From: Rhodococcoides kyotonense
GTDB taxonomy: Bacteria > Actinomycetota > Actinomycetes > Mycobacteriales > Mycobacteriaceae
DNA: 64,000 nt
Direction of reading: 5' to 3'
NCBI RefSeq assembly: GCF_001645385.1
Contig: NZ_LVHI01000012.1
Span: 268,105 to 332,104, forward strand
The position numbers and the translations under genes are program-made. This document shows positions 26,178 through 34,508 of the stretch, piece by piece. Each line of letters opens with the position of its first letter. The stretch's first letter is position 1. The notes under the pieces were generated by a model. It ran no database searches. It worked only from the letters and a program-made list of their open reading frames with translations, and was not told the DNA's origin.

Positions 26178-28004
26178 ATGACGACCGTGGTCGACGACAT
26201 TCTGCACCGCATCCACGAGGCGTGCCGCGACGAAATCTCGGGCGCCGTGGCCGATTACATACCCGAACTGGCCGCGGTGTCCCCCGACGGCTTCGGAATC
26301 GCGCTGGCCACGAGTGACGGGTACGTCTACGAAATCGGCGACACGCGCGCGCCGTTCACCATTCAGTCCATCTCGAAGCCGTTCACGTACGGTCTCGCGC
26401 TCGCCGACAACGGGGAGGACGCGGTCGCCGCGAAGATCGACATCGAGCCGTCCGGCGAACCGTTCAACGAGATCAGCCTCGACCCCGTTACCGAACGTCC
26501 ACGAAATCCGATGATCAACGCCGGCGCCATCACTTCGGCATCGCTGATCCACGGTCGGACTGCCGAGCAGCGCTTCGAACGCATCAGAAAGGCCTATTCG
26601 CGGTACGCGGGACGCGAACTGACGTTCAACGACGCCGTGTACAGGTCCGAGGCGAGAACCGGTCATCGGAACCGCGCGATCGGATACATGCTCCGGTCGT
26701 TCGACATCATCGCCGGCGACCCGGACGAGGCCGTCGACCTGTACTTCCGTCAGTGTTCCATCGACGTCACCGCCGCCGACCTGGCGATGATGGCCGCGAC
26801 CATGGCCAACAACGGCGTCAATCCGCGAACGGGTGAACGCGCCCTGTCCCCCGTTCTTGTCGAGCGAGTGCTCAGCGTCATGACGACCTGCGGAATGTAC
26901 GACGGCGCAGGCGACTGGGTCGCCAAAGTCGGTTTGCCCGCGAAGAGCGGGGTCGGCGGCGGGGTACTTGCGGTCCTGCCGGGTCAGATGGGCATCGCCG
27001 TCTACTCGCCGCGCCTGGACGGACACGGCAACAGCGTCCGCGGGGTGGCCGCGTGCCGTCAGCTCTCTCGCACGCTGGAGCTGCACTTCCTGCACGTGCC
27101 CCGCGCCGCGGCGTCGGCGGTCCGTGGGCGCTACACCGTCGCCGAGGCCCCGTCGCGTAAACGGAGAAGCGACATCGAGCAGGACGCGCTGGCGAAGTTC
27201 GGTCACCGCGCGCGGGTGTACGAACTGCACGGCGATCTGCTGTTCTCGGGCGCGGAGACCGCGGTGCGTGAGATCGGAACGTTGGACGAGGACCTCGACG
27301 CACTCGTGCTCGACGTCCGGGGCGTCGACGACGTCAGCGACATCGCGCGCAGCATGTTCGACGACCTGCGCACCCAGCTCGCCGCCAAGCGTTGTCACGC
27401 GGCGTTCGTCGACCCACGAGGCGTCCTGGGTCATGCATCGTCCAGCATCGATCCGAAGGATCCCGGTGGACGAGTGTTCGGAGACATCGGCTCGGGCATC
27501 GGATGGGCCGAGGAACTGGTGCTCGACCGATACTGCGTGGGCCCGCGGCAGCCCGTGAGGATCTCGGCCGTCGAACATCCGGTGTTGGCCGGACTCACCG
27601 AGGAGCAGTACGCGCGGGTCGAGGCAGTGACCGACACCAGGCACTACGCAGCGGGCGACGTCATCGTGCGGGCGGGCGACCCCGCTGCCGGTCTGTTCCT
27701 CGTTCTCGTCGGGGAAGTCAGCTCCACCTACGACACACCCGACGGATTCCATCAGCGGATCTCGACGCTGTCCCCCGGCATGAGTTTCGGAGAAATGCCT
27801 CTGTTGGCGAACACACCGTTTCTGCTGAATTTCCGCGCCGACACCGACCTGACCGTCGCCGTCGTGACCGTCGCCGATTTCCACGCGCTCACCGTGGACG
27901 CACCCGCGACGAAACTGGCCGTGCTGGGCAACCTCGCCGCGGGTGCGTACGCCCAGATGAACATCGCCATCAAGTCGTTGGGACAGTTCGGCGTCGGGAG
28001 ATGA
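26178..28004 (+). CDS. glsA: Glutaminase A fused to STAS and cyclic-nucleotide-binding domains
   Basis: A 608-residue multidomain protein. Residues 1-310 are a serine-dependent beta-lactamase-like glutaminase: the catalytic S64-x-x-K67 lies in IQSISKPF, with RNPMINAGAI and the GGVLAVLPGQMG segment also present. Residues about 330-450 form a STAS domain (LDALVLDVRGVDDVSD). Residues about 468-600 form a cNMP-binding fold (FLVLVGEVSSTYD, GMSFGEMPLL). Glutaminase makes glutamate and ammonia from glutamine. The added domains imply control by protein partners and a cyclic nucleotide. Its last codons form the left arm of a terminator hairpin. Confidence 0.9.
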   Translation: MTTVVDDILHRIHEACRDEISGAVADYIPELAAVSPDGFGIALATSDGYVYEIGDTRAPFTIQSISKPFTYGLALADNGEDAVAAKIDIEPSGEPFNEISLDPVTERPRNPMINAGAITSASLIHGRTAEQRFERIRKAYSRYAGRELTFNDAVYRSEARTGHRNRAIGYMLRSFDIIAGDPDEAVDLYFRQCSIDVTAADLAMMAATMANNGVNPRTGERALSPVLVERVLSVMTTCGMYDGAGDWVAKVGLPAKSGVGGGVLAVLPGQMGIAVYSPRLDGHGNSVRGVAACRQLSRTLELHFLHVPRAAASAVRGRYTVAEAPSRKRRSDIEQDALAKFGHRARVYELHGDLLFSGAETAVREIGTLDEDLDALVLDVRGVDDVSDIARSMFDDLRTQLAAKRCHAAFVDPRGVLGHASSSIDPKDPGGRVFGDIGSGIGWAEELVLDRYCVGPRQPVRISAVEHPVLAGLTEEQYARVEAVTDTRHYAAGDVIVRAGDPAAGLFLVLVGEVSSTYDTPDGFHQRISTLSPGMSFGEMPLLANTPFLLNFRADTDLTVAVVTVADFHALTVDAPATKLAVLGNLAAGAYAQMNIAIKSLGQFGVGR

Positions 28005-28020
28005 TTCCCGACGCCGAACT
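27985..28020. terminator. Bidirectional terminator hairpin overlapping the glutaminase stop
   Basis: AGTTCGGCGTCGGGA (27985-27999) pairs perfectly with 28006-28020 across a GATGAT loop. The glutaminase TGA lies in the loop region (28002-28004). It sits between the convergent glutaminase and rskA genes. Confidence 0.75.
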
Positions 28021-28032
28021 CTCTCGTGCGGT

Positions 28033-28791
28033 CTAGGCCGTCAGCGACACCATCGTCAGCACCTCGGTCGGCTGCGGTGAACCACCCGCAGGCTCGAGCG
28101 AGAACGCGAAGTTGGTCGACGCACCCATGCCGTCGATGACGGTGTCTCCGTCGCCGGACAACTGATCCGCAGTCACCAGACCCACCGATCGCGGGGTCCC
28201 GTCCACGAACCACATCTGGTAGTCCTTGCCCGGCTCGGGAGCCGGAACGCCGTCGAGCTTCACGACGACCGAATCGGACTCGCGCGAATACGAGACGGTT
28301 GCCGTTCCGCCACCGGGGAATTCGGCGACGGCCTCGCGCGCATCCGGGGCCGCGACGATCTGCTCGGCCTGCGTCGGCGTCGGCTCGTTCTGCAGCACCT
28401 GGGTAGCCACGACGACGCCGCCGACCGCGACGACCACCGCTGCCGCAGCGGCCATCACCGTGGTGCGCCACTTGGACTTTCGACGTTCGCGATGGCCTGC
28501 CATGCTCGTCACGTTCGACTTCTCGCGCGGAGTCGGCGCCGCCTGCGGAGTGTTCGGAATCTCGTCCAGCACACGGGTTCTCAGCTCCGCCGGGGGTTCG
28601 ACGGCGTCGAGCACCGACACCAGAGCCAGCGTTTCCTGAATCTCGCTGACGAGGATGTTGAACTGAACGCGCGCCGTGTCGTCGACGGACCGCAGGTCGT
28701 TCTCGATCTCGGCGTGCTCGGCCTCGCTGACCGCGTGCAGGGCGTACACCTCCGCCGCGTCGAGCAGCCGTTGTCGGGATGCGTCGCTCAT
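28033..28791 (-). CDS. rskA: Anti-sigma-K factor RskA
   Basis: A 252-residue single-pass membrane anti-sigma factor. The cytoplasmic N-terminal part (residues 1 to about 95; LLDAAEVYALHAVSEAEHAEIE) is the sigma-binding helical domain. A single membrane helix follows (about 108-130). The extracytoplasmic C-terminal RskA domain contains YQMWFVDGTPRSVG. RskA holds SigK inactive until regulated proteolysis releases it. The ATG at 28791 overlaps the sigK stop by four bases, so the pair is co-translated in balanced amounts. The domain order matches Mycobacterium RskA. Confidence 0.92.
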   Translation of the reverse strand: MSDASRQRLLDAAEVYALHAVSEAEHAEIENDLRSVDDTARVQFNILVSEIQETLALVSVLDAVEPPAELRTRVLDEIPNTPQAAPTPREKSNVTSMAGHRERRKSKWRTTVMAAAAAVVVAVGGVVVATQVLQNEPTPTQAEQIVAAPDAREAVAEFPGGGTATVSYSRESDSVVVKLDGVPAPEPGKDYQMWFVDGTPRSVGLVTADQLSGDGDTVIDGMGASTNFAFSLEPAGGSPQPTEVLTMVSLTA

Positions 28792-29537
28792 GAGGGTGTC
28801 ACCCCCAGACATGTCTTCAACTTGATCAGTCCATCTCTTATTCGCGATTTGATGGTGGGCACGGCCACTCCGAGCCGCTCGGCCACCTCGCGGTAGGTCC
28901 ATCCGCTGTAGTAAGCCATTCGTACCGACTCGCGCTGCGTATCGGTCAGTGTGTCGAGGCACGCAACCACGGCCTCGGATTCGAGTCGCTGCGTCACCGC
29001 CTCGAGCACCTCGTCGTGTTCCGAGGACTGGCTGATCGCCCCGTACGCCGCCTCACGATCGGTTCCCGACTGCTCGGACCTGACGCGGTCGACGGCACGT
29101 CGATGCGCCAGCGTCATGATCCAGGCGAGCGGACTCCCCTGGGCCGGGTCGTAGTTCGGCGCCGACCGCCAGATCTGCAGGAAGACCTCCTGCGTCGTCT
29201 CCTCGCTGTACCCCGGGTCGCGCAGAACCCGCAGCACCATGCCGTACACCCGAGCCGATGTGGCGTCGTACAACTCGCCGAAGGCGCGCTGATCTCCAGC
29301 GGCGACGGCGACCATCAGTCGACGTAGACGTTCGGCCTCGTCCGCGCGCAGATTGCGTAGCTGCGCGCTTGGCACGGCACAGGCGGGGCCGTCGCCGCCC
29401 TCGGGTGTCGACGGGTTCTCTTCTGAGCCTGGTATTCCCTGATACGGCGAACCCTGGCTCGGGTTGCTGCTCACCGGAACGAGGTCCCAACTGCTTCGAC
29501 TCTGATCGCGTTCATTGATCAAGAGAGTAGTGCTCAT
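28788..29537 (-). CDS. sigK: ECF RNA polymerase sigma factor SigK
   Basis: A 249-residue ECF sigma factor. Region 2 begins near residue 72 ([27 protein letters not shown], then [16 protein letters not shown] and [15 protein letters not shown]). Region 4 is [37 protein letters not shown]. This matches mycobacterial SigK closely in the parts I recall. About 65 residues of low-complexity, Pro/Ser/Gly-rich sequence precede region 2, which is unusual since SigK is normally near 190 residues. The ATG at 29537 is favoured because the SigK-type promoter lies 45 nt upstream. It is co-translated with rskA. Confidence 0.93.
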   Translation of the reverse strand: MSTTLLINERDQSRSSWDLVPVSSNPSQGSPYQGIPGSEENPSTPEGGDGPACAVPSAQLRNLRADEAERLRRLMVAVAAGDQRAFGELYDATSARVYGMVLRVLRDPGYSEETTQEVFLQIWRSAPNYDPAQGSPLAWIMTLAHRRAVDRVRSEQSGTDREAAYGAISQSSEHDEVLEAVTQRLESEAVVACLDTLTDTQRESVRMAYYSGWTYREVAERLGVAVPTIKSRIRDGLIKLKTCLGVTPS

Positions 29538-29582
29538 ATTGCCTTCACACCGAAACCTCCGCGTTTTCCCGCCGCACAACAC

Positions 29583-29609
29583 ATTCGGTACATGTCACGA
29601 AATGGATGG
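29583..29609 (-). promoter_or_regulatory. SigK-type promoter of sigK-rskA
   Basis: On the minus strand CCATCC (29604-29609) is followed by a 15-nt spacer and CCGAAT (29583-29588). These are the -35 and -10 sequences known for mycobacterial SigK. The -10 ends 45 nt before the sigK ATG, indicating autoregulation. Confidence 0.85.
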
Positions 29610-29649
29610 CCGACCGGGAAATTCATTTGCGGAACTGCGTGAACTCGGA

Positions 29650-29655
29650 CAATCT
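29650..29655 (+). promoter_or_regulatory. Putative -10 (CAATCT) of the ABC exporter operon
   Basis: CAATCT is followed by 7 nt and the ATG at 29663. It fits leaderless spacing and is divergent from the sigK promoter. Confidence 0.4.
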
Positions 29656-29662
29656 TGGACGA

Positions 29663-30625
29663 ATGGGACACGAGGCGGCAATCGAGACGTCAGGCCTGAT
29701 CAAACGCTTCGGCGACAACGTCGCCGTGGATGGAATAGACCTACGGGTCCCGTCGGGCGGGGTGTACGGCGTGCTCGGCCCGAACGGGGCAGGCAAGACG
29801 ACGACCATTCGGATGCTCGCGACCCTGCTGCCGATCGACGGTGGCACCGCGCGGGTACTCGGTCACGACATCGCCGCCGAGCCCGACGCGGTGCGCAGCA
29901 AAGTGTCCCTCACCGGGCAGTTCGCGTCGCTCGACGAGGACCTCACCGGCACCGAGAACCTGGTGCTGCTCGCACGCCTGTACGGCTATTCTCGCCCGGC
30001 CGCCCGCTCGCGCTCGGACGAGCTGTTGTCGGCCTTCGGCATCGCCGATGCCGGTGGGCGACAGGTGAAGACCTACTCCGGCGGTATGCGTCGGCGTATC
30101 GACATCGCGGCGAGCATCATCGTCACCCCCGAACTGATCTTTCTCGACGAGCCCACCACCGGCCTCGACCCCCGCAGCCGAAATCAGGTGTGGGAGATCG
30201 TGCGCGCACTCGTCGCGGGCGGCACGACGGTCCTGCTGACCACCCAGTATCTCGACGAGGCCGACCAGCTCGCAGGCCGCATCGCGGTCATCGATCGCGG
30301 ACAGGTCATCGCCGAGGGCACCACGAGCGAACTGAAGGCGTCCGTCGGCGCGGGATCGCTGCACGTACGCGTCTCCGATCCCCTGCAGCGTGACTCCGCG
30401 GCGAGGATCCTGCGCACGATTCTGCGTGAGCAGGTCGTCGAGGAAGCAGATCCTGCGGCTCTGTCGGCGCGTCTCGACTCGACGTCGTCGGTCGCATCGG
30501 CTCTGCCCGCGTTCGAAGAAGCGGGAATCGGCATCGCGTCGTTCGCCATCGGCCAACCGAGTCTCGACGAGGTCTTCCTCGCCCTGACCGGACACACCAC
30601 CGACACCACGGAGCGTGCGTCATGA
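29663..30625 (+). CDS. DrrA-type ABC exporter ATPase
   Basis: A 320-residue ABC ATPase of the daunorubicin-resistance (DrrA) subfamily. Walker A is GPNGAGKTT, the Q-loop region [15 protein letters not shown], the ABC signature YSGGMRRR, Walker [13 protein letters not shown] and the H-loop [13 protein letters not shown]. The last ~70 residues form the DrrA-specific tail ending in [14 protein letters not shown]. It powers export through the adjacent DrrB-like permease, whose start overlaps its stop (ATGA). The ATG at 29663 is chosen for the conserved start of the domain and the -10-like hexamer. Likely cargo: a lipid, antibiotic or secondary metabolite. Confidence 0.93.
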   Translation: MGHEAAIETSGLIKRFGDNVAVDGIDLRVPSGGVYGVLGPNGAGKTTTIRMLATLLPIDGGTARVLGHDIAAEPDAVRSKVSLTGQFASLDEDLTGTENLVLLARLYGYSRPAARSRSDELLSAFGIADAGGRQVKTYSGGMRRRIDIAASIIVTPELIFLDEPTTGLDPRSRNQVWEIVRALVAGGTTVLLTTQYLDEADQLAGRIAVIDRGQVIAEGTTSELKASVGAGSLHVRVSDPLQRDSAARILRTILREQVVEEADPAALSARLDSTSSVASALPAFEEAGIGIASFAIGQPSLDEVFLALTGHTTDTTERAS

Positions 30626-31461
30626 CCACTTCCCCCACCGAGATCGCGGCGTCGACCGACGCGGTGTCCGACGTCCTTCGGGCATCGGGTCCCCGACCCG
30701 CGAGGCCGTCCGCTCTGTCCACGTCGCTGTCGTTCGGGTGGCGCGCGCTGCTGAAGATCAAGCACGTTCCCGAGCAGCTGTTCGACGTGACGATGTTCCC
30801 GATCATGTTCACGCTGCTGTTCACGTACCTGTTCGGCGGGGCACTGGCCGGCTCGACGAGCGCCTACATCCAGTTTCTGCTGCCCGGCATCCTGGTGCAG
30901 ACGGTCGTCATGATCACCATGTACACCGGCGTCACCATCAACAAGGACATCGAGAAGGGCGTCTTCGACCGCTTCCGATCGCTGCCCATCTGGCGTCCGT
31001 CGCCGCTCGTCGGCGCCCTGTTCGGTGACGTCGTGCGCTATTCGCTGGCGTCGGTCATCGTGTTGATTCTCGGCCTGATCATCGGTTTCCGGCCCGAGGG
31101 TGGAGTCGTGGGCGTCGTCGCGTCGGTCGTGCTGTTGCTGGTGTTCTCGTTCTGCCTCTCGTGGGTGTGGACGATGATCGCGATGATCGTCCGGACGGAG
31201 GCCGCCGTCATGGGCGTCTCGATGTTCATCCTGTTCCCGCTGACATTCGCCAGCAACATCTTCGTCGATCCGCAGACGATGCCGGGCTGGCTGCGCGCTT
31301 TCGTCGAGGTCAACCCGGTCAGCTTCCTCGTCACGTCGATTCGGTCCCTGATGGCAGGCGAACCCGACTCCTCGAAGCTGTTGGTCACCGCGGTGATGTG
31401 CGCCGGCTTCCTGGTGATCTTCGGGCCGCTGACGATGCGTCTCTACAACCGCAAGACCTGA
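30622..31461 (+). CDS. DrrB-type ABC exporter permease (ABC-2)
   Basis: A 279-residue integral membrane protein of the ABC-2 family with six predicted membrane helices. The conserved segment [27 protein letters not shown] is the DrrB-type coupling region, followed by [21 protein letters not shown] and [13 protein letters not shown]. It pairs with the ATPase immediately upstream as one transporter. An N-terminal cytosolic tail of about 35 residues precedes helix 1. Its stop sits in a palindrome shared with the convergent CGNR gene's stop. Confidence 0.93.
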   Translation: MTTSPTEIAASTDAVSDVLRASGPRPARPSALSTSLSFGWRALLKIKHVPEQLFDVTMFPIMFTLLFTYLFGGALAGSTSAYIQFLLPGILVQTVVMITMYTGVTINKDIEKGVFDRFRSLPIWRPSPLVGALFGDVVRYSLASVIVLILGLIIGFRPEGGVVGVVASVVLLLVFSFCLSWVWTMIAMIVRTEAAVMGVSMFILFPLTFASNIFVDPQTMPGWLRAFVEVNPVSFLVTSIRSLMAGEPDSSKLLVTAVMCAGFLVIFGPLTMRLYNRKT

Positions 31462-31468
31462 CGTCAGG
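31457..31468. terminator. 12-bp palindrome holding two convergent stop codons
   Basis: CCTGACGTCAGG contains the permease stop (TGA, 31459-31461) and, on the other strand, the stop of the CGNR gene (31464-31466). It is too short for a strong terminator, so it is a weak call. Confidence 0.3.
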
Positions 31469-31991
31469 CACGCGACGCGGCTCGTGCGCGGTGGCGCCGA
31501 ACCGCGTCGCGGTTGGAACACGCTGTACCGCAATAACGTTGGCGTCCGGTGCGCGAGACGTCGGCGAAGATGTTCGAACAGCCCTCTGCGGCACAGCGTC
31601 CCAGCCGCGTCATTCCGCGCGTCGTCAGGTGCAGTGCGGTACCCACACTCACGAGCGCCCTGATGACTGCGCCGAGCGGGATGTTCGGATCACGGTAATG
31701 CATGTGCCACCCGTCGCCCGCGTGGTCGGTGAGGCGTGGATAGGCCGATGCGCGGGCGAGCATTCCGTTGACGATGTCCGCGCGTGCCTCGTCGGTCGTC
31801 GCGTCGACGACGGTTGCCCATTCACGGAGGAACTGCATCGCGTCGGCGAGATCGGCGTCGGTCGGTTCGGTGTCGACGACGAGCCCTCCGTCGACGCAGC
31901 GCCGTCCGAGTTCGGCGGCCGATTCAGGCGGCGTGTTGTAGAGGTCGACGCCCAATTGCACCGCATACGTTCCGTAAGGGTTGATGTGCAT
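31464..31991 (-). CDS. CGNR zinc-finger / ABATE domain regulator
   Basis: A 175-residue protein with an N-terminal ABATE-like domain (about 10-115) and a C-terminal CGNR-type zinc finger. RCAAEGCSNIFADVSRTGRQ is followed by RYCGTACSNRDAVRRHRAR, giving four Cys ligands and a basic tail suited to DNA binding. The family is thought to act as stress-linked transcriptional regulators. The ATG at 31991 has a TGTAAT -10 exactly 6 nt upstream. Only 25 bp separate it from a divergent 49-residue gene that has its own -10. Confidence 0.85.
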   Translation of the reverse strand: MHINPYGTYAVQLGVDLYNTPPESAAELGRRCVDGGLVVDTEPTDADLADAMQFLREWATVVDATTDEARADIVNGMLARASAYPRLTDHAGDGWHMHYRDPNIPLGAVIRALVSVGTALHLTTRGMTRLGRCAAEGCSNIFADVSRTGRQRYCGTACSNRDAVRRHRARAASRA

Positions 31992-31997
31992 AAGACC

Positions 31998-32003
31998 ATT
32001 ACA
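31998..32003 (-). promoter_or_regulatory. Putative -10 (TGTAAT) of the CGNR gene
   Basis: On the minus strand TGTAAT, preceded by TGC (extended -10), ends 6 nt before the ATG at 31991. It overlaps the region used by the divergent gene. Confidence 0.5.
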
Positions 32004-32004
32004 G

Positions 32005-32010
32005 CACAGT
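32005..32010 (+). promoter_or_regulatory. Putative -10 (CACAGT) of the 49-residue gene
   Basis: CACAGT ends 6 nt before the ATG at 32017. It lies one base from the divergent -10, so the two polymerases would compete. Confidence 0.4.
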
Positions 32011-32016
32011 GGGCGT

Positions 32017-32166
32017 ATGACCACACACGACCACACCTGGACCACCACGAGCCGACACGACACCAGCGAGGGCCGCATCAGCTACCAGCACTGCCCCTGC
32101 GGCGCCCAGCGAATCCTCGCTCCGGCGTATCCGGAGCGCGCACAGCTCGCCGTCGTCCTGCCCTGA
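32017..32166 (+). CDS. Small His/Thr-rich protein with a CxC motif (49 aa)
   Basis: A 49-residue protein, rich in His, Thr and Ser at the N-terminus (MTTHDHTWTTTSRHDTS), with YQHCPCGAQRIL in its middle. The Cys-x-Cys plus nearby His residues suggest metal binding. I recall similar tiny proteins in mycobacteria but know no function. A -10-like CACAGT 6 nt upstream supports this start. It is divergent from the CGNR regulator and meets the siderophore-binding lipoprotein gene stop-to-stop, three bases apart. Confidence 0.7.
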   Translation: MTTHDHTWTTTSRHDTSEGRISYQHCPCGAQRILAPAYPERAQLAVVLP

Positions 32167-32169
32167 TGC

Positions 32170-33174
32170 CTACTGCTGGAGTCTGTCGGCGAGCAGCGGA
32201 ACGACCTGCTCCACCGCGTACTGCAGCGACAGCACCGAACTGGTCGAGTACGACTTCGCGACGACGGGGTCGTCGAACACCAGCGACCGACCGTCCTGCA
32301 CTGCCGGTATCGCCCGGAACAGCGGATTGTCGGTGACGTCGGACGGCGACGTCTGAATCGGAAAGATCACGACGAGGTCCGCGTCGAGCAGGCCGAGCTC
32401 CTCGTCGGAGATGGGCACCGAGAACCCCTGCGGCGGTAGCGCATCGATCGTCGGATTGGACACGAACCCGAGCTTCTTCATGAACTGCATGCGCGTGCTG
32501 TCGGAAACGTATGCGCCGTAACCGGTTCCGCTGTACGCGCCGACGGTAATCGTCTTGCCGACGAATTCCGGATTCTGCTCGACAGCCGCGGCGAAATTCG
32601 CCTCGACCTCGGACAACAGCTCGGCTCCTGTCGCCGACTCGCCCAGTGCCGCCGACACCATGGTGACCTGTTGATCGAGCGAGGTCAGATAGTTGTCGGC
32701 ACCCTCGGGCAGTGCGATGGTCGGCGCGATCTGCGACAGCCGGTCGTATCTGTCCTGGTCGCCGGAACTCTTGGTATCGAGAATGACGTCGGGTTCGAGC
32801 GCGGCGACGGCCTCGTAGGACGGCTCCTGGGTGCCGATGATCTCGGGCGACGCGTCGTACAAGCCCTCGGCCCACGGGCCGACCCCGTCTCCCCCGAACG
32901 CAAGCCAGTCGCTCGCACCGACGGGCTGGACACCGAGCGCGAGAGCGGTTTCCGCGTCGGCCCAGCCGAGAGCCACGACGCGCTGGGGCTTCGATTCGAC
33001 GGTCACCTCGCCGAACTTGGTGTCGATCGTCACCGGGAAAGCACCCTCGGCGGACGCACCCGTCGTATCGGGCGACTCACCGACCTCCGACGACGAGCAC
33101 GAGACCACCGCGCCGACGGCGAGAACCGCTACGGCGAGGGTGGACAGGGACGAAGTTCGCATTCTGGACAGCAC
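32170..33174 (-). CDS. Iron-siderophore ABC transporter substrate-binding lipoprotein
   Basis: A 334-residue exported lipoprotein of the FecB/FepB class. A signal peptide with hydrophobic core (residues about 10-24) ends in a VVSC lipobox at Cys26. The mature protein begins Ser/Glu-rich and contains PQRVVALGWADAETALALG, EPDVILDTKSSGDQDRYD and PVVAKSYSTSSVLSLQYAVEQ, typical of ferric-siderophore binders. The GTG at 33174 is supported by TAGCGT 6 nt upstream; an ATG at 33162 is an alternative. No permease or ATPase is adjacent, and I see no IdeR box upstream. Confidence 0.9.
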   Translation of the reverse strand: MLSRMRTSSLSTLAVAVLAVGAVVSCSSSEVGESPDTTGASAEGAFPVTIDTKFGEVTVESKPQRVVALGWADAETALALGVQPVGASDWLAFGGDGVGPWAEGLYDASPEIIGTQEPSYEAVAALEPDVILDTKSSGDQDRYDRLSQIAPTIALPEGADNYLTSLDQQVTMVSAALGESATGAELLSEVEANFAAAVEQNPEFVGKTITVGAYSGTGYGAYVSDSTRMQFMKKLGFVSNPTIDALPPQGFSVPISDEELGLLDADLVVIFPIQTSPSDVTDNPLFRAIPAVQDGRSLVFDDPVVAKSYSTSSVLSLQYAVEQVVPLLADRLQQ

Positions 33175-33180
33175 CCGCCC

Positions 33181-33186
33181 ACGCTA
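33181..33186 (-). promoter_or_regulatory. Putative -10 (TAGCGT) of the siderophore-binding lipoprotein gene
   Basis: On the minus strand TAGCGT ends 6 nt before the GTG at 33174. It matches TANNNT with leaderless spacing. Confidence 0.5.
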
Positions 33187-33224
33187 CGACACCCGGTGTC
33201 GCCGTGGGGGTGCCACGATTTTCG

Positions 33225-34508
33225 TCAGCGAACGAACAATCCGATGCATTCCACGTGATGGCTGAGGGGGAACGCGTCGAACGCCCGCATGTCCGCGAAC
33301 TCGAAACCCGCGGCTCGATACAGCGCAGTGTCACGGGCGAACGATGCTGGGTCGCAACCGATGTGGACCACCCGGTGGGCGTCCGTCGCTTCGATCGCCG
33401 ACACCACGTCCTTGTCCGCGCCCGATCTCGGCGGGTCGAGGACGACGACGGATGGAGACGGAAGCGACGCGACGACGCGTTCGACCCGGCCGGGAACGAA
33501 TTCGATCTGCGGTGAATCGGCAAGTGCCGCAGCACCGTCCGCGGCTGCGCGACGGGAGAATTCGACACTGGCGACCCGGCCCGACGGACCGACTGCGTCG
33601 GCGACGCTCGCCGCGAACACCCCGACTCCCCCGTAGAGATCCCAGGCCACCGAGCCCGCGGCAGCGTCGGCCCACTCGGACACGACGTCGCTGTAGACCT
33701 GTGCGGCGTTCCGATGGGCCTGCCAGAACCCGGTGGCGTCGAGTTCCCACTGCCGCCCCGAGACGTACTCGTGCGGACGCCCGGTTCCCTCGACGACTTT
33801 CTCCGGACGTGGTCGCGACGCGGCTGCCCGACGTGCCGCAGCGCCGCGACGACCCGGCGATCGACGACCTGTACGTGACACCGCAGCAGGAGCGACCTCG
33901 ACGACGTGGCGCACATCGTCCCCGTCGACCGCGACGGCGAGTTCGCTTCCCGGACGCCATCGTTCGGCGTCGAGACCGTCGAGTGCACCCGCAACCACCT
34001 GTGGGCAGCCGAGGTCGGTCACCAGCGTCGAGCTACGGAAGCGATGGAAACCGGCGCGGCCTGCGCCGTCGACACCCAACCGCACTCGCGTACGCCACCG
34101 GGTGCCGTCGTCGTCACCGGGGAGACCCTCCACGGTGACGTCGCGATCGATACCCGCGATTCGACGCAGTTGCTCGGCGACGACAGCAGCCTTCATCGCC
34201 CGACCGGCGTCGACAGTGGCGTGCGAGTAGTCGCAACAGCCCGAACCACCGGGTCCGGAGATGGGGCAGACCTGCGGGATCCGGTCCGGCGACGGCGAAA
34301 CGATCTCGACGGCGTCCGCGCGGCAGAACGATCCGCCTCGATCCTCGGTGACCTTGGCTCGGACGACTTCGCCCGGCAGTCCGTGCCGGACGAACATCAC
34401 GCGCCCGTCGTGGCGGGCGACGCAGAACCCGCCGTGCCCGGGTGGTCCCAGGGTGACCTCGATCGTGCGGCCGAACCAGTTCTCCGTCATCGACATCTGT
34501 CCCGTCAC
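33225..34508 (-). CDS. TrmA/RlmD-family RNA methyltransferase
   Basis: A 427-residue SAM-dependent RNA (uracil-5-)methyltransferase family protein. An N-terminal TRAM-like domain (about 10-70; GHGGFCVARHDGRVMFVRHGLPGE) precedes the catalytic fold (GFWQAHRNAAQVY, LYGGVGVFA, VVLDPPRSGADKDV). The catalytic Cys is in VVHIGCDPASFARD. The usual CxxxxxCGGC Fe-S motif is replaced by CPISGPGGSGCCDYSH, as in the actinobacterial group of Rv2689c. The GTG at 34508 overlaps the permease stop (GTGA); an ATG at 34496 is also possible. It probably modifies rRNA or tRNA. Confidence 0.85.
   Translation of the reverse strand: MTGQMSMTENWFGRTIEVTLGPPGHGGFCVARHDGRVMFVRHGLPGEVVRAKVTEDRGGSFCRADAVEIVSPSPDRIPQVCPISGPGGSGCCDYSHATVDAGRAMKAAVVAEQLRRIAGIDRDVTVEGLPGDDDGTRWRTRVRLGVDGAGRAGFHRFRSSTLVTDLGCPQVVAGALDGLDAERWRPGSELAVAVDGDDVRHVVEVAPAAVSRTGRRSPGRRGAAARRAAASRPRPEKVVEGTGRPHEYVSGRQWELDATGFWQAHRNAAQVYSDVVSEWADAAAGSVAWDLYGGVGVFAASVADAVGPSGRVASVEFSRRAAADGAAALADSPQIEFVPGRVERVVASLPSPSVVVLDPPRSGADKDVVSAIEATDAHRVVHIGCDPASFARDTALYRAAGFEFADMRAFDAFPLSHHVECIGLFVR

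Noticed and set aside
25980..27884. Long minus-strand open frame opposite the glutaminase fusion
   Set aside because: Shadow of a well-supported three-domain protein; no motifs.
33175..33224. Search for an IdeR/DtxR iron box before the siderophore-binding lipoprotein
   Set aside because: No TTAGGTTAGGCTAACCTAA-like palindrome is visible between the gene and its neighbour.
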